The notes under the pieces: model-generated
Database searches by the model: none
Told to the model about the DNA's origin: nothing
The model's input: only the letters and a program-made list of their open reading frames with translations
Shown: positions 42,385 through 51,731 of the stretch, in pieces
How the letters are laid out: each line of letters opens with the position of its first letter
How positions within the stretch are numbered: the stretch's first letter is position 1
Translations under genes and position numbers: made by a program
From: Sterolibacterium sp.
GTDB taxonomy: Bacteria > Pseudomonadota > Gammaproteobacteria > Burkholderiales > Rhodocyclaceae
NCBI GenBank assembly: GCA_023258955.1
Contig: JAHFRE010000001.1
Location: forward strand, 1-64,000
Direction: 5' to 3'
DNA: 64,000 nucleotides

Positions 42385-43308
42385 ATGGGTGAATGGCTGG
42401 CGTTGCTGTCGGCCTGCTGTTTCTCGGCGTCGAACGTGACCATCATCCGCGGCATTGGCGCCAAGGGGGAAGATAACGGGGCCTTTCTGTCGATCATGCT
42501 GACGGCGGCCATCGCCGCTGCCCTGTGGCTCGCCCAGGGGATGCAGCAAGGCTGGCGCGAGCCAACCCCGGCCGGTGTGGCGTGGTTCGCCGGGGCCGGC
42601 GTGCTGACCATCTTCGTCGGCAGAGTATTTTCCTACGCTTCGATTCAACACCTGGGCGCCATCCGCGCCTCGGTGGCGAAGCGCTTGATTCCGCTGTTCT
42701 CGATTGGCTTGGCGGTGCTGCTGCTGGGCGAGACCCTGGATGCTTCGATGCTGGTCGGGATGCTGCTGATCGGTTCCGCCTTCGCCGTGCTGATCCTGCA
42801 GGCGCTCAACAGCGTAGACGTCGAGCCGCAGGCCGGCGCCGCCCGGACAGCGTCGTGGATGGCGACCCTGGGCAATCTGGGCTTCTACTATGGCCCGGTA
42901 TCGTCGCTGGCTTACGCCCTGGGCTACATCGCGCGCAAGCAGGGCCTGACCGCCTTGCCCGATCCGGCCTTCGGTACCATGCTCGGCTCGGTCGTCGGCG
43001 GCGTGGTGTTCGTCCTGGTGGCCTGCTTTGTGACCAGCTACCGAACCGCCTTGCAGCGCACCTTCAGCCACTTCAATCCATGGCTGTTGCTGGCCGGGGT
43101 GCTGAGCAGCGCCGGCCAATTGCTCTACTTCGCTGCCTTGAACCACAGCACCATTTCCCGGGTCGCCATGATCAGCTCGCTCGAAGCCTTCGTGACGATC
43201 TTCCTGACCGTCGTGGTCACGCGCTCCTTCAAGCAGATCAACGGCCCCGTCCTGCTGGCCGCGAGTCTCGGTGTCGCCGGTACCATGGTGCTCCTGGTGC
43301 GCTGGTGA
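42385..43308 (+). CDS. EamA/DMT-family transporter
   Basis: A 307-residue membrane protein with about ten segments and two EamA repeats (start LALLSACCFSASNVTIIRGI; repeat end ALNHSTISRVAMISSLEAFV). It lacks the histidine tail of the 5380 gene. It lies between two MFS genes on the same strand; three exporter-type genes in a row suggest that the pathway must move a product or toxic intermediate out. Confidence 0.85.
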   Translation: MGEWLALLSACCFSASNVTIIRGIGAKGEDNGAFLSIMLTAAIAAALWLAQGMQQGWREPTPAGVAWFAGAGVLTIFVGRVFSYASIQHLGAIRASVAKRLIPLFSIGLAVLLLGETLDASMLVGMLLIGSAFAVLILQALNSVDVEPQAGAARTASWMATLGNLGFYYGPVSSLAYALGYIARKQGLTALPDPAFGTMLGSVVGGVVFVLVACFVTSYRTALQRTFSHFNPWLLLAGVLSSAGQLLYFAALNHSTISRVAMISSLEAFVTIFLTVVVTRSFKQINGPVLLAASLGVAGTMVLLVRW

Positions 43309-43316
43309 GTCGATCC

Positions 43317-44465
43317 ATGTCCATCTATTACGCGGTGCTGTTGTCGGTGCTCAACCAGATCGGCCTCAAGGGCAGCAAGATGCTCGTCGCGCTCTATGCG
43401 CTCGACCTGCACGCCAGCCCCTTCACCGTCGGTCTGCTGATTTCCATGTACGCGATCTTCCCGCTGCTGCTGGCGATCTATGCCGGCCGCATCTCGGATC
43501 GCTTCGGGGTGCGCCTGCCGATGGTGATGGGTTCCTTCGGCATGTGCGGCAGCCTGCTCATCCCGATCTTCTTCCCGTCGCTGCCGGCGCTGTTCGTCTC
43601 GGCCTCGCTGGTGGGCATCGCCAACATCTTCTTCCACGTCTCGTCACACAATCTGGTCGGTGCGCTGGGAGAAGCCCATCTGCGCACCGCCAATTTCGGC
43701 ACCTTGAGCCTGGGCGCGGCCATCTCCGGCATGATCGGCCCGATGCTCGCTGGTTTCCTGGTCGACCGCGGCGGCTATGCGGTGACCTACTACGTGCTGG
43801 CCGCCATCACCATCATCCCCGGCACCGCCTTGCTCTGCAAGGGCGGCTCCATCCCGGCCAGGGCGAGCGAGGGCAAACAGGCGGTCAGCGGCGGTGTCCG
43901 GGAACTCCTGGGGATCGGCCGCCTGCGCAGCATCCTGCTGACCAGCGGCGTGATCTTGACCGGCATCGACCTGTTCAATTTCTACATGCCCATCCACGGC
44001 CGCTCGATCGGGCTCTCCGCATCGGTGATCGGGGTGATCATCGGCATGCAGGCGGCGGCGGCATTCGTGGTGCGGTTCTGGATGCCGTGGACCGCCAACA
44101 GATTCGGCGAAATGCGCGTTCTCACCTGGTCGCTGCTGATGGCGGGTTGCACCTTCCTGCTGTTTCCGCTGTTCAAGGAGCCGCTGATCCTCGGCGCGAT
44201 ATCGTTTCTGCTGGGCTTGGGACTGGGCTGCGGCCAGCCCCTGTCGATCATCCTGACCTATAGCTTTTCTCCCCCCGGACGTTCGGGAGAGGCGCTGGGC
44301 ATGCGCCTGACGGTGAACAAGTTCACCCAGATCATGGTGCCCCTGGTCTTCGGCTCGCTGGGCAACGCTTTCGGCATCTATCCGATATTCTGGGCCAGCG
44401 CCGTGATATTGCTCGCCGGCGGCGTGGACAACGCCAGACAAGACCAGTCCCGAACAACTCCATGA
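43317..44465 (+). CDS. Major facilitator superfamily transporter 2
   Basis: A 382-residue MFS protein, slightly shorter than typical. Signatures: YAGRISDRFGVRLPMVMGSF after the second segment and WTANRFGEMRVLTW at the equivalent second-half position. ATG 43317 is used; a GTG at 43305 overlapping the previous stop is possible. Its stop overlaps the ATG of the following binding-protein gene (ATGA). The C-terminus ends in a short polar tail (DNARQDQSRTTP). Confidence 0.83.
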   Translation: MSIYYAVLLSVLNQIGLKGSKMLVALYALDLHASPFTVGLLISMYAIFPLLLAIYAGRISDRFGVRLPMVMGSFGMCGSLLIPIFFPSLPALFVSASLVGIANIFFHVSSHNLVGALGEAHLRTANFGTLSLGAAISGMIGPMLAGFLVDRGGYAVTYYVLAAITIIPGTALLCKGGSIPARASEGKQAVSGGVRELLGIGRLRSILLTSGVILTGIDLFNFYMPIHGRSIGLSASVIGVIIGMQAAAAFVVRFWMPWTANRFGEMRVLTWSLLMAGCTFLLFPLFKEPLILGAISFLLGLGLGCGQPLSIILTYSFSPPGRSGEALGMRLTVNKFTQIMVPLVFGSLGNAFGIYPIFWASAVILLAGGVDNARQDQSRTTP

Positions 44466-45529
44466 AAGGCAGATCAGCGATGACGAATAGACTCTGGCCG
44501 GCATTGACGGTCGCTCTACTGTTGGTTGCCGCCGGCCCGAGGGCGAGCGCAGCGCAGCTGGCGCTGGTGCGCGTCGGCCTGGTCAATTCCAGCAGCGACG
44601 TGTGTTTCTTTCTCGCCGACAAGAAGGGCTACTTCAAACAGGAAGGCCTCGCCGTCACCTTCACCTCGTTCAACTCCGCTGCGAAGATGGTCGCGCCGCT
44701 CGGCGCCGATCAACTCGACGTTGGTGGCGGTTCGCCCTCGGCCGGGCTGTACAACGCCATCGAGCGCGGCATCGACATCAAGATCGTCGCCGACAAGGGC
44801 TCGACGCCGCCGGGCTATGGCTTTCAGCCGCTCCTGGTGCGCAAGGATTTGATCGACAGCGGTCGCTTCAAGACGCTGAAGGATCTCAAGGGCATGAAGA
44901 TCGCCGGTAGCGCGCCCGGCAGCGCCTCGACCTCGACCTTGAACGAGGCCCTGAAGAAGGCCGGGCTCAAGTATGGCGACGTCGAGCGGGTGTTCATGGC
45001 CTTTCCCCAGCACGTGATGGCGCTGCAGAACAAGGCAGTCGATGCCGCGATGACCACCGAGCCGTCGGCCACCCGCGCGGTGCAAAGCGGCGCCGCGATA
45101 AGGGTCATGGGCGATGACGTGATCTACCCGAATCATCAACTGGCCGTGGTGCTCTATGCAGGCGCCTTCATCAAGGCCAATCCGGAGGCGGCGAAGCGCT
45201 TCATGCGCGCCTATCTGCGCGCCGCCCGCGACTACAACGACGCGCTGAAGGACGGCAGGATCGCCGGCGCCAACGCCAAGGAGGTGATCGATATTCTGAC
45301 CGAATACACCGCGATCAAGGATCCGGCGGTGTTTCGTGCGATCACCGCCAACGGCACCAATCCGGACGGCAGGGTGCATGAGGCGAGCCTGAAGAACGAT
45401 CTGCAGTTCTTCAAGGATGAAGGGCAGGTGACGGGCAAGGTCAGCGTCGAGCAGGTGCTGGATCACTCCTTCGTCGACTATGCGCTGAAGGATTTGGGCG
45501 CGTACAAGCCGAAGACAGGAAAGCCATGA
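44462..45529 (+). CDS. ABC transporter substrate-binding protein, NitT/TauT type
   Basis: A 355-residue exported protein. Signal core LWPALTVALLLVAAGPRASA; the mature start VRVGLVNSSSDVCFFLADKK and KGYFKQEGLAV are typical of SsuA/TauA/ThiY-like receptors (NMT1-like fold). ATG 44462 overlaps the preceding stop; ATG 44480 is an alternative that still gives a full signal peptide. It begins a fully coupled three-gene ABC system. Members bind sulfonates, nitrate, pyrimidines or aromatic acids; the ligand here is unknown. Confidence 0.87.
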   Translation: MKGRSAMTNRLWPALTVALLLVAAGPRASAAQLALVRVGLVNSSSDVCFFLADKKGYFKQEGLAVTFTSFNSAAKMVAPLGADQLDVGGGSPSAGLYNAIERGIDIKIVADKGSTPPGYGFQPLLVRKDLIDSGRFKTLKDLKGMKIAGSAPGSASTSTLNEALKKAGLKYGDVERVFMAFPQHVMALQNKAVDAAMTTEPSATRAVQSGAAIRVMGDDVIYPNHQLAVVLYAGAFIKANPEAAKRFMRAYLRAARDYNDALKDGRIAGANAKEVIDILTEYTAIKDPAVFRAITANGTNPDGRVHEASLKNDLQFFKDEGQVTGKVSVEQVLDHSFVDYALKDLGAYKPKTGKP

Positions 45530-46371
45530 GCAATAGCCTGGTCACCGCCGAGACACCGGCGCTGCTCGGCGGCGCATCGGTCAAGATACGGCTGCGCAAT
45601 CTGAGCAAGAGCTTCATCACCGGCAGCGGCCTGGTGATCGCTGTGGACGATGTCTCTCTGGATATTCCCAGCGGCTGCTTCTTCATGATCGTCGGCCCCA
45701 GCGGTTGCGGCAAGACCACCCTGCTGCGCATGCTCGCCGGCCTCGACACGCCGACTTCGGGCAGCGTCGAACTGAGCGCGCCGGCGGCCGGCCGCCCGGG
45801 CAATTCGATGGTCTTCCAGGGCGGCTCGCTGTTTCCCTGGATGACCGTATTCGACAACGCCGCCTATGGCCTCCGCCTGCGCAAGCGTCCGCAGGCGGAG
45901 ATCGCCGAAGTCGTCGGCCACTATCTGAACCGCACCGGCCTGTCCAAGTTCGCCCACGCCTACCCGCACCAACTGTCTGGCGGCATGCAGCAGCGGGTGT
46001 CGATCGCGCGGGCCTTCGCCAACGACCCGGACATCCTGCTGATGGACGAACCGTTTTCGGCGCTCGACGAGCAGAACAAGCTGCTGCTGCAGGAGGAACT
46101 GTTGCGCATCTGGGAGGAGACGCGCAAGACGGTGCTGTTCATCACCCACAGCGTCGACGAAGCGGTGACCCTGGGCGATCGCATCATGATCATGACGGCG
46201 CAGCCGGGACGGGCCAAGCAGATCGTCGATGTGCCATTCGCGCGGCCGCGCGAAGTCCTGGAATTGCGCGCGCTGCCGGCCTACGGCGAACTGGTCTATT
46301 CGATCTGGGGCCAGCTGCGGGAAGAGGTGCAACGCGCCCGGGCCAAGGACGAAGAGCGGGAGCGGACATGA
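45526..46371 (+). CDS. ABC transporter ATP-binding protein, NitT/TauT type
   Basis: A 281-residue ATPase: Walker A GPSGCGKTTLLRMLAG, signature LSGGMQQRVSIARAF, Walker B ILLMDEPFSALDEQ, H-loop in ITHSVDEA. The start overlaps the binding-protein stop and its end overlaps the permease start, so subunits are made in fixed proportion. Confidence 0.92.
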   Translation: MSNSLVTAETPALLGGASVKIRLRNLSKSFITGSGLVIAVDDVSLDIPSGCFFMIVGPSGCGKTTLLRMLAGLDTPTSGSVELSAPAAGRPGNSMVFQGGSLFPWMTVFDNAAYGLRLRKRPQAEIAEVVGHYLNRTGLSKFAHAYPHQLSGGMQQRVSIARAFANDPDILLMDEPFSALDEQNKLLLQEELLRIWEETRKTVLFITHSVDEAVTLGDRIMIMTAQPGRAKQIVDVPFARPREVLELRALPAYGELVYSIWGQLREEVQRARAKDEERERT

Positions 46372-47177
46372 GCAAGCTGCCCAACTCCCATCCGCAGGTA
46401 TTGCGTCGCACGGGACTCAGCGCCAACAATCGCGATCGCCTGATCAGCCTGACCTCGCCGCTGATCCTGCTGCTGCTGTGGGAGCTGTGCGTGCGCGCCG
46501 GCCTGGTCGACGCGCGCTTCTTTCCGGCGCCTTCCTCGATCTTCGAGACATTGACCCTGCTGATCGGCGACGGCAGCTTGTGGATCAACACCTGGGCCAG
46601 CCTGCAGCGCCTGTTCTGGGGCTTTCTGCTCGGCGGCATACCGGCGCTGATCCTGGGGATCGCGATGGGCTTGAATCGCCCCCTGCGCGCGCTGATCGAT
46701 CCGCTGGTGGCGACGACCTATCCGATTCCGAAGAGTGCGATATTTCCTCTGATCCTGTTGATCTTCGGTCTCGACGAAGCCTCCAAGATCGTCATGGTGG
46801 CCATCGGCGTGTTCTATCCGGTGCTGGTCAATTCGCTCACCGGCGTGCTCGAGATCAACAGCATCTATCTGGACGTCGGCAAGAATTTCGGCGCCAATCG
46901 CTGGCAGGTGTTTCGCACCATCGCCTTTCCGGGGGCGGTGCCGCACATCATGAGCGGAATCAAGCTGGGCATCGGCATGGGCCTGATCCTGATCGCCATC
47001 GCCGAGATGATCGGCGCCAAGAGCGGCCTGGGCTTCATGATCTGGAACGCCTGGGAAATCCTCTCGGTCGAGACCATGTACGTCGGCCTGATCGTGATCG
47101 CGCTGCTCGGCTTCCTGTTCTCGATCATCATCAACGAACTGGAGCGCTTGATCGTGCCCTGGAAGAAGTCGCGCTGA
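46368..47177 (+). CDS. ABC transporter permease, NitT/TauT type
   Basis: A 269-residue inner-membrane protein with six segments and the permease loop around ISLDVGKNFGAN-type residues (YLDVGKNFGANRWQVFRTIA), as in SsuC/TauC. ATG 46368 overlaps the ATPase stop. It completes the importer for the solute bound by the 44462 product. Confidence 0.9.
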   Translation: MSKLPNSHPQVLRRTGLSANNRDRLISLTSPLILLLLWELCVRAGLVDARFFPAPSSIFETLTLLIGDGSLWINTWASLQRLFWGFLLGGIPALILGIAMGLNRPLRALIDPLVATTYPIPKSAIFPLILLIFGLDEASKIVMVAIGVFYPVLVNSLTGVLEINSIYLDVGKNFGANRWQVFRTIAFPGAVPHIMSGIKLGIGMGLILIAIAEMIGAKSGLGFMIWNAWEILSVETMYVGLIVIALLGFLFSIIINELERLIVPWKKSR

Positions 47178-47194
47178 GCGCACAAGGAGATCCC

Positions 47195-48235
47195 ATGCAG
47201 CAAGCACCGGCGCCCTATCGCTGTCTGTTGGCCGGACTATTCCTGGCGCTGCTCGCGGCGCCAGCCTTGGCAGAGGCGTCGGCGAACGGTGCCGCCTTGC
47301 TCGTTGCCCCGGCCGCAGCGGCACCGATCGTCGCCGAGGAATACTGGACCGACAAGGGCGGCGTCAAGCTGTGGCTGTATCGCAAGTATTCCGGGGCGAG
47401 CGACGCCCGGCGACCGTTGCTGTTCCTGGTGCATGGCTCGTCCTATTCCGGCAAGACCATGTTCGATCTTCAGGTTCCCGGACGCGCCGACTATTCCTTC
47501 ATGGATCATTTCGTCCGCCGCGGTTTCGAAGTGTGGACCATGGACCACGAAGGCTACGGCCACTCCGACCGCAGTTCGGGCAACTCCGACATCGCCAGCG
47601 GCGTCGCCGATCTCAAGGCGGCGATGGCTGTCGTCACCCGGGTCAGCGGGCAGTCCCGGGCGGCGTTCTTCGGCCAGTCCTCGGGCGCCCTGCGCGCCGC
47701 GCGCTTCGCCAATTTCCATCCGCAGCACGTCGAGCGCCTGATCGTCGACGCCTTCGTGTGGACCGGCAAGGACGCGCCGACGCTGAAGCAGCGTGCGAAG
47801 ATGCTGCCCCAGCTGCGCGCCAGCAACGTGCGCAAGGTCGACGTCGAATTCTATCGCTCGGTGTTCACCCGCGATCATCCCGGCGCCTCGGAGCCGATGA
47901 TCGGCGACGTGGTGGCGCAGACGGAACTGAAATACGGCGACACCGTGCCCACCGGCACCTACCTCGACATGGTCGCCAATCTGCCGGTGGTCGATCCGGC
48001 CAAGGTACTCTGCCCGGTCCTGATGATCCGCGCCGAGCACGACGGCATCGCCACCGATGACGATGTGATGGGTTTCTTCTCGCGCCTGCCCAATGCCGAC
48101 AAGCAAATGGTGAAGATCTCCGGGCTGGCGCACACGGCGCCGCTGGGGGTAAACCGCCATCGCTTCTATCACGTCATCGAGGCCTTTCTGACGATGCCGG
48201 AGCGCATCGACATCGTCGCCGGGAGCAAACAATGA
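47195..48235 (+). CDS. Exported alpha/beta hydrolase
   Basis: A 346-residue protein with a clear signal peptide (LLAGLFLALLAAPALA), then an alpha/beta-hydrolase domain: oxyanion region LFLVHGSSYSGKTM, MDHEGYGHSD, nucleophile elbow FFGQSSGALRAARFA (Ser in GQSSG), acid in RAEHDGIATDD and histidine in GLAHTAPLG. The triad is complete. It would hydrolyse an ester or amide in the periplasm or outside. CAAGGAG precedes the ATG, 17 bases after the permease. Confidence 0.85.
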   Translation: MQQAPAPYRCLLAGLFLALLAAPALAEASANGAALLVAPAAAAPIVAEEYWTDKGGVKLWLYRKYSGASDARRPLLFLVHGSSYSGKTMFDLQVPGRADYSFMDHFVRRGFEVWTMDHEGYGHSDRSSGNSDIASGVADLKAAMAVVTRVSGQSRAAFFGQSSGALRAARFANFHPQHVERLIVDAFVWTGKDAPTLKQRAKMLPQLRASNVRKVDVEFYRSVFTRDHPGASEPMIGDVVAQTELKYGDTVPTGTYLDMVANLPVVDPAKVLCPVLMIRAEHDGIATDDDVMGFFSRLPNADKQMVKISGLAHTAPLGVNRHRFYHVIEAFLTMPERIDIVAGSKQ

Positions 48236-48275
48236 GAGCCAACTTTGCAGTAGGATTTGATCATCGGGAGGAGAC

Positions 48276-49079
48276 ATGGAAAAGATGAATCGTCGTGGCC
48301 TGTTGCAGGCGGCGGGTGTGATGGCGGCCGGTGCGGTCGCCGGCTGCGCCCTGCCGGTGGTCGCCGCGGTGGACGAGAGGCGGGTCCGGACGCCGTTTGA
48401 GGTAGCCCAGACGACCGTTCCGATCGTCGGCAGCACCGAACAGTTTCCGGTGCGGCGGATCTATTGCATCGGCCGCAACTACGCCGCCCACGCCCGCGAA
48501 ATGGGCTCCGACCCGACGCGCGAGCCGCCGTTCTTCTTCCAGAAGCCGAGCGATGCGGTGCAATACGTCGCGCCCGACCAGACCACCGACCATCCCTACC
48601 CATCGCTGACCAAGAACTACCACTACGAGATCGAGTTGGTGGCCGCGATCAGCAAAGGCGGGCGCAATATTCCGCTCGACCAGGCGCTGCAGCACGTCTT
48701 CGGCTATACCATTGGCCTGGACATGACCCGCCGTGATCTGCAGCGCGAAATGGGCGAGCAGAAGAAGCCCTGGGAGATCGGCAAGAGCTTCGATCGTTCG
48801 GCGCCGATGGGGCCAATCCATCCGGTGGCGCAGATCGGTCACTTTACCAAGGGCAGCATCTGGCTGAAGGTCAATGGCCAGGTCAAGCAGAACGCCGACC
48901 TGCAGCAGATGATCTGGTCGGTGGCGGAACAGATCAGCAAACTGTCAGAAGCCTTCGAGCTGATGCCGGGCGACCTGATCTATTCCGGCACGCCGGAAAA
49001 TGTCGGGCCGGTGGTGCGCGGCGATGTCATGGAAGGCCATATCGACCGCCTGCCGAATCTCTCGGTCAAGGTGGTATGA
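48276..49079 (+). CDS. Fumarylacetoacetate hydrolase-family protein with Tat/lipoprotein-like signal
   Basis: A 267-residue FAH-family protein. Motifs of the fold: YCIGRNYAAHAREMG, the acidic metal ligands in YEIELVAAISKGG, DMTRRDLQ and the lysine in WEIGKSFD. FAH enzymes cleave or decarboxylate acylpyruvates and are usually cytosolic. Here residues 1-30 (MNRRGLLQAAGVMAAGAV, then AGCAL) form a twin-arginine signal, possibly with a lipobox cysteine, so this one is probably exported. GGGAGGAG precedes the ATG. The last bases overlap the next start. Confidence 0.83.
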   Translation: MEKMNRRGLLQAAGVMAAGAVAGCALPVVAAVDERRVRTPFEVAQTTVPIVGSTEQFPVRRIYCIGRNYAAHAREMGSDPTREPPFFFQKPSDAVQYVAPDQTTDHPYPSLTKNYHYEIELVAAISKGGRNIPLDQALQHVFGYTIGLDMTRRDLQREMGEQKKPWEIGKSFDRSAPMGPIHPVAQIGHFTKGSIWLKVNGQVKQNADLQQMIWSVAEQISKLSEAFELMPGDLIYSGTPENVGPVVRGDVMEGHIDRLPNLSVKVV

Positions 49080-49852
49080 GTCGCGCGATCGGCGACGCCT
49101 GGTCGAGGTGCCTGCGGGCCGCGCTGCTGGGCCCGCTAGTGCTATTTGCAGCGCCTACCTGGTGCGCCGAGATCACCGTCTTGAGCGCTGCCGCGGTGCA
49201 GTCGCCGCTGAGCGACATGGCGCAACAATTCGAACGTGCGACGGGCAACCGCGTGCGCTTCGAGTTTTCCACTGGTGGCGGGGTCGACGCCCGGCTCAAG
49301 GCGGGCGCGCGTCCCGATCTGGTGATGAATGACCGCCTGCGCCTGGACCAACTGGCGGCGGACAAACTGATTGCGACGGCCGCGCCGCGCGATCTCGGTA
49401 CGGTGAAGATCGGCGTCGCGCTGCGCAAAGGCGGCGTCCGTCCCGACCTGAGCAGCGTCGAGACCTTCAGCGAGTCCTTGCAGAAGGCCCAGTCGGTGGC
49501 CTACGGCGATCCGCAGCGGGGCGCGACGACCGGCATCCATTTTGCAAAGGTGCTGGAGCGGCTTGGCCTCCTCGACGCCGTCAAGGCGAAATCCCTGCTC
49601 GCGGCAAACGGCCTCGAAGTGATGAAACTGGTGGTCAGCGGCGAGGCCGAACTGGGGATCACCCAGATCAGCGAAATCCTGCACATCCAGGCCGATTGCC
49701 TGGTCGGTCCCTTGCCCCAGGAACTGCAATTGAGCACCACCTACAGCGTCAGCCTGGGCAGCGATGCCGCGCCGCCGGAGGCGCGGCGCTTCGTCGAGCT
49801 GCTGCTCGGCCCGGCCGGGCGCGAACGCTTTGCTCACGCCGGATTTCGATAG
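49076..49852 (+). CDS. ModA-like periplasmic substrate-binding protein
   Basis: A 258-residue protein with signal peptide (LLGPLVLFAAPTWCAE) and the ModA/molybdate-binding-like fold (ITVLSAAAVQSPLSDMAQQF; later GEAELGITQISEIL). No modB or modC is near, so molybdate uptake is unlikely to be its job; related orphan proteins occur beside catabolic genes. Its ATG overlaps the FAH-gene stop. It is the last gene of the operon that begins at 36121. Confidence 0.8.
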   Translation: MSRAIGDAWSRCLRAALLGPLVLFAAPTWCAEITVLSAAAVQSPLSDMAQQFERATGNRVRFEFSTGGGVDARLKAGARPDLVMNDRLRLDQLAADKLIATAAPRDLGTVKIGVALRKGGVRPDLSSVETFSESLQKAQSVAYGDPQRGATTGIHFAKVLERLGLLDAVKAKSLLAANGLEVMKLVVSGEAELGITQISEILHIQADCLVGPLPQELQLSTTYSVSLGSDAAPPEARRFVELLLGPAGRERFAHAGFR

Positions 49853-49900
49853 CGCCTCGACCGAATCCTTGTTCCGGCGGCGGTAGCGTCGGCGCTGCCC

Positions 49901-51343
49901 TCAGTAGATGCCGATCAGCGGCCAATAGAATGGCACTAGCAGCATCAGGATCAAGAATTCCACGACGGTCAGCCACAAGCCAACGCGGATCAGGTCGCGC
50001 GGCTCGAAATAGCCATAGGAATAGCCCACGACAAGCACGCCCGACTGATAGGCGAACAGCTTGCCTCCGCCCGAAAATGTCCACACCATGCCCAGCATCA
50101 ACGCATTCACGCCGTGCGATTTGGCGAACTCCATCACCAAGGGCATGGAGGTGGCCAGCATCGATATCTCGCTGGCGAGGAAGAAGTGGTACACGAATCC
50201 AGCCCAGTACATGATCGCGGTGGTGCTGAAGATATTGCTGAGATAGGGCTGAATCCCTGAGAAGACGACTGTGGTCAACACATCCAGACCCTTGGTCACC
50301 TCGAGCACGTTGCCCATGCTCAACGCCGTAGCGACGAAAAATACGGGCATGTAGTTCAACTTCCGCATGTCCTCTTCATGGAGGACCTCGACGCGCGGAA
50401 GCAAGGCGAACAGAGCGACGCCGAGGCCTATCATCGCCGGCGGCACATGGTGCACGAAGTCCGTGACCCAGAGCGCGATCGCCGTGCCGATGAGCAACGC
50501 CGCCTTCTTTTCGAGCGAAGTCCACGGTCCCATGGCGGCGAGCTCTTGGCGAAAGAACTCCTTGCCGTTGGCAAGCACCGTCTGCTCGGGCGGATAGAGC
50601 CAGAGCGTCAGGCGCCAGGCGACAAACACGGTGAGGATGCTGCAGGGCAAAAAGGCAAACATCCAGACACCCCACAACACCTCAACGCCGCCGAATTTCG
50701 TCATCGCGCCGGCAGCGGTGATCGAGCCGGCGCCGGCGAGGAGCATCTTGTCGAACAGGTTACCGGTGTAGGTCAGGATCAGGAACATGCCGCGGGCGAT
50801 GTTGCTGCCCTTCTCGGCCCGAAACGCCTCCACCAAGGCCAAGGCGATCGAGGCGAGGATCACCACGCGCGCCATGCCGGAAGGAACGATGAAGGTCAAC
50901 AGAAAATCGGTGATGATGAGGCCGAGCAGGATTTGCGAATAGGTCGATCCGACGCGCAGCATGATCGAATAGGCCATCCGACGTGCAAGTCCGGATTTCC
51001 CGGCGATGCGGCCGAACAGCAAGGCGGCGAACAGGAACCACGGGGTATCGCTGGCAAAGCCGCTGAAGGCCACATTGAAGCGCGCAACGCCCAGCGCCCA
51101 GAACAGAAAGCAGCCGACAAAGCCCGCGATCGCGAACTCCATCGCCTGGGTCATCCACGCCAGAACCATGAATCCGACGATCGCCAGCCCGTGCTGAGTC
51201 CGCGGCTCGATGCCTAGCGGCGCAAACCAGAATGCGAGCGGAAGCAGCAGGCAGAGGAGATGACTGAACAGCCTGAAACCGGAACCTTGATCCTTCGCGG
51301 TGCAGACGCTTTCTGCCAAGGCTGCGGGCGCGGAAAAGCTCAC
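49901..51343 (-). CDS. SLC13/DASS-family anion:sodium symporter
   Basis: A 480-residue inner-membrane protein with about twelve segments. Marks of the divalent-anion:sodium symporter family include FVLP-type motif IVPSGMARVVILASIALAL, GSITAAGAMTKFGG (SNT-like turn in the first repeat) and the second repeat region MYWAGFVYHFFLASEISMLA. Substrates of relatives are dicarboxylates, citrate or sulfate. GTG 51343 is chosen because GGAAGGGGG lies just upstream on the minus strand and the length then fits the family; the frame is open 34 codons further. It converges on the operon ending at 49852. Confidence 0.82.
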   Translation of the reverse strand: MSFSAPAALAESVCTAKDQGSGFRLFSHLLCLLLPLAFWFAPLGIEPRTQHGLAIVGFMVLAWMTQAMEFAIAGFVGCFLFWALGVARFNVAFSGFASDTPWFLFAALLFGRIAGKSGLARRMAYSIMLRVGSTYSQILLGLIITDFLLTFIVPSGMARVVILASIALALVEAFRAEKGSNIARGMFLILTYTGNLFDKMLLAGAGSITAAGAMTKFGGVEVLWGVWMFAFLPCSILTVFVAWRLTLWLYPPEQTVLANGKEFFRQELAAMGPWTSLEKKAALLIGTAIALWVTDFVHHVPPAMIGLGVALFALLPRVEVLHEEDMRKLNYMPVFFVATALSMGNVLEVTKGLDVLTTVVFSGIQPYLSNIFSTTAIMYWAGFVYHFFLASEISMLATSMPLVMEFAKSHGVNALMLGMVWTFSGGGKLFAYQSGVLVVGYSYGYFEPRDLIRVGLWLTVVEFLILMLLVPFYWPLIGIY

Positions 51344-51566
51344 GATCTGCCCCCTTCCATCGACCGCGCGCTCTTGCCCGAGACAGCGGCTTGCCGCCTT
51401 GTCCCAAACGCGGCTGGGCAATGGCTGTTGGCGCCATCGGTGCACAGCTTGAACCGAAGAGCGCCAAAAATGGCAGGTTTGCTATCAGTGACGCGGGTAA
51501 GCAATCGCTCCATTTGCCGTCTCTCCTGGAAACAAGTCACCATCCGCCGCAGCGACTGTGGCAAAG

Positions 51567-51579
51567 TCCATATAATGGA
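51567..51579. promoter_or_regulatory. Small dyad TCCATATAATGGA
   Basis: A perfect 5-3-5 dyad about 224 bases upstream of the symporter start. The layout (5-bp arms around ATA) matches the TCCGC-ata-GCGGA dyad at 19648 in form but not sequence. It may be an operator for the symporter gene or chance. Confidence 0.3.
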
Positions 51580-51731
51580 TAGTCGTGAAGAGCGGATATC
51601 GCGATCACGGATTTCGCGAAGCAACTCGCTGCCAGCGATCGCTGCGAACTTTAGCAACCTATGCAGAAACAAACAATCCAACAGGACAGACGCGTGAGTA
51701 AATTTGCGCTCATGATGTGGACTATCTCTAA

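Noticed and set aside
42525-43316. Apparent fusion of an N-terminal region to MFS transporter 2
   Set aside because: This part is the frame-shifted shadow of the EamA gene; the membrane protein begins at ATG 43317.
49076-49852. Molybdate transporter gene modA
   Set aside because: No modB/modC permease or ATPase genes adjoin it, and its operon is catabolic.
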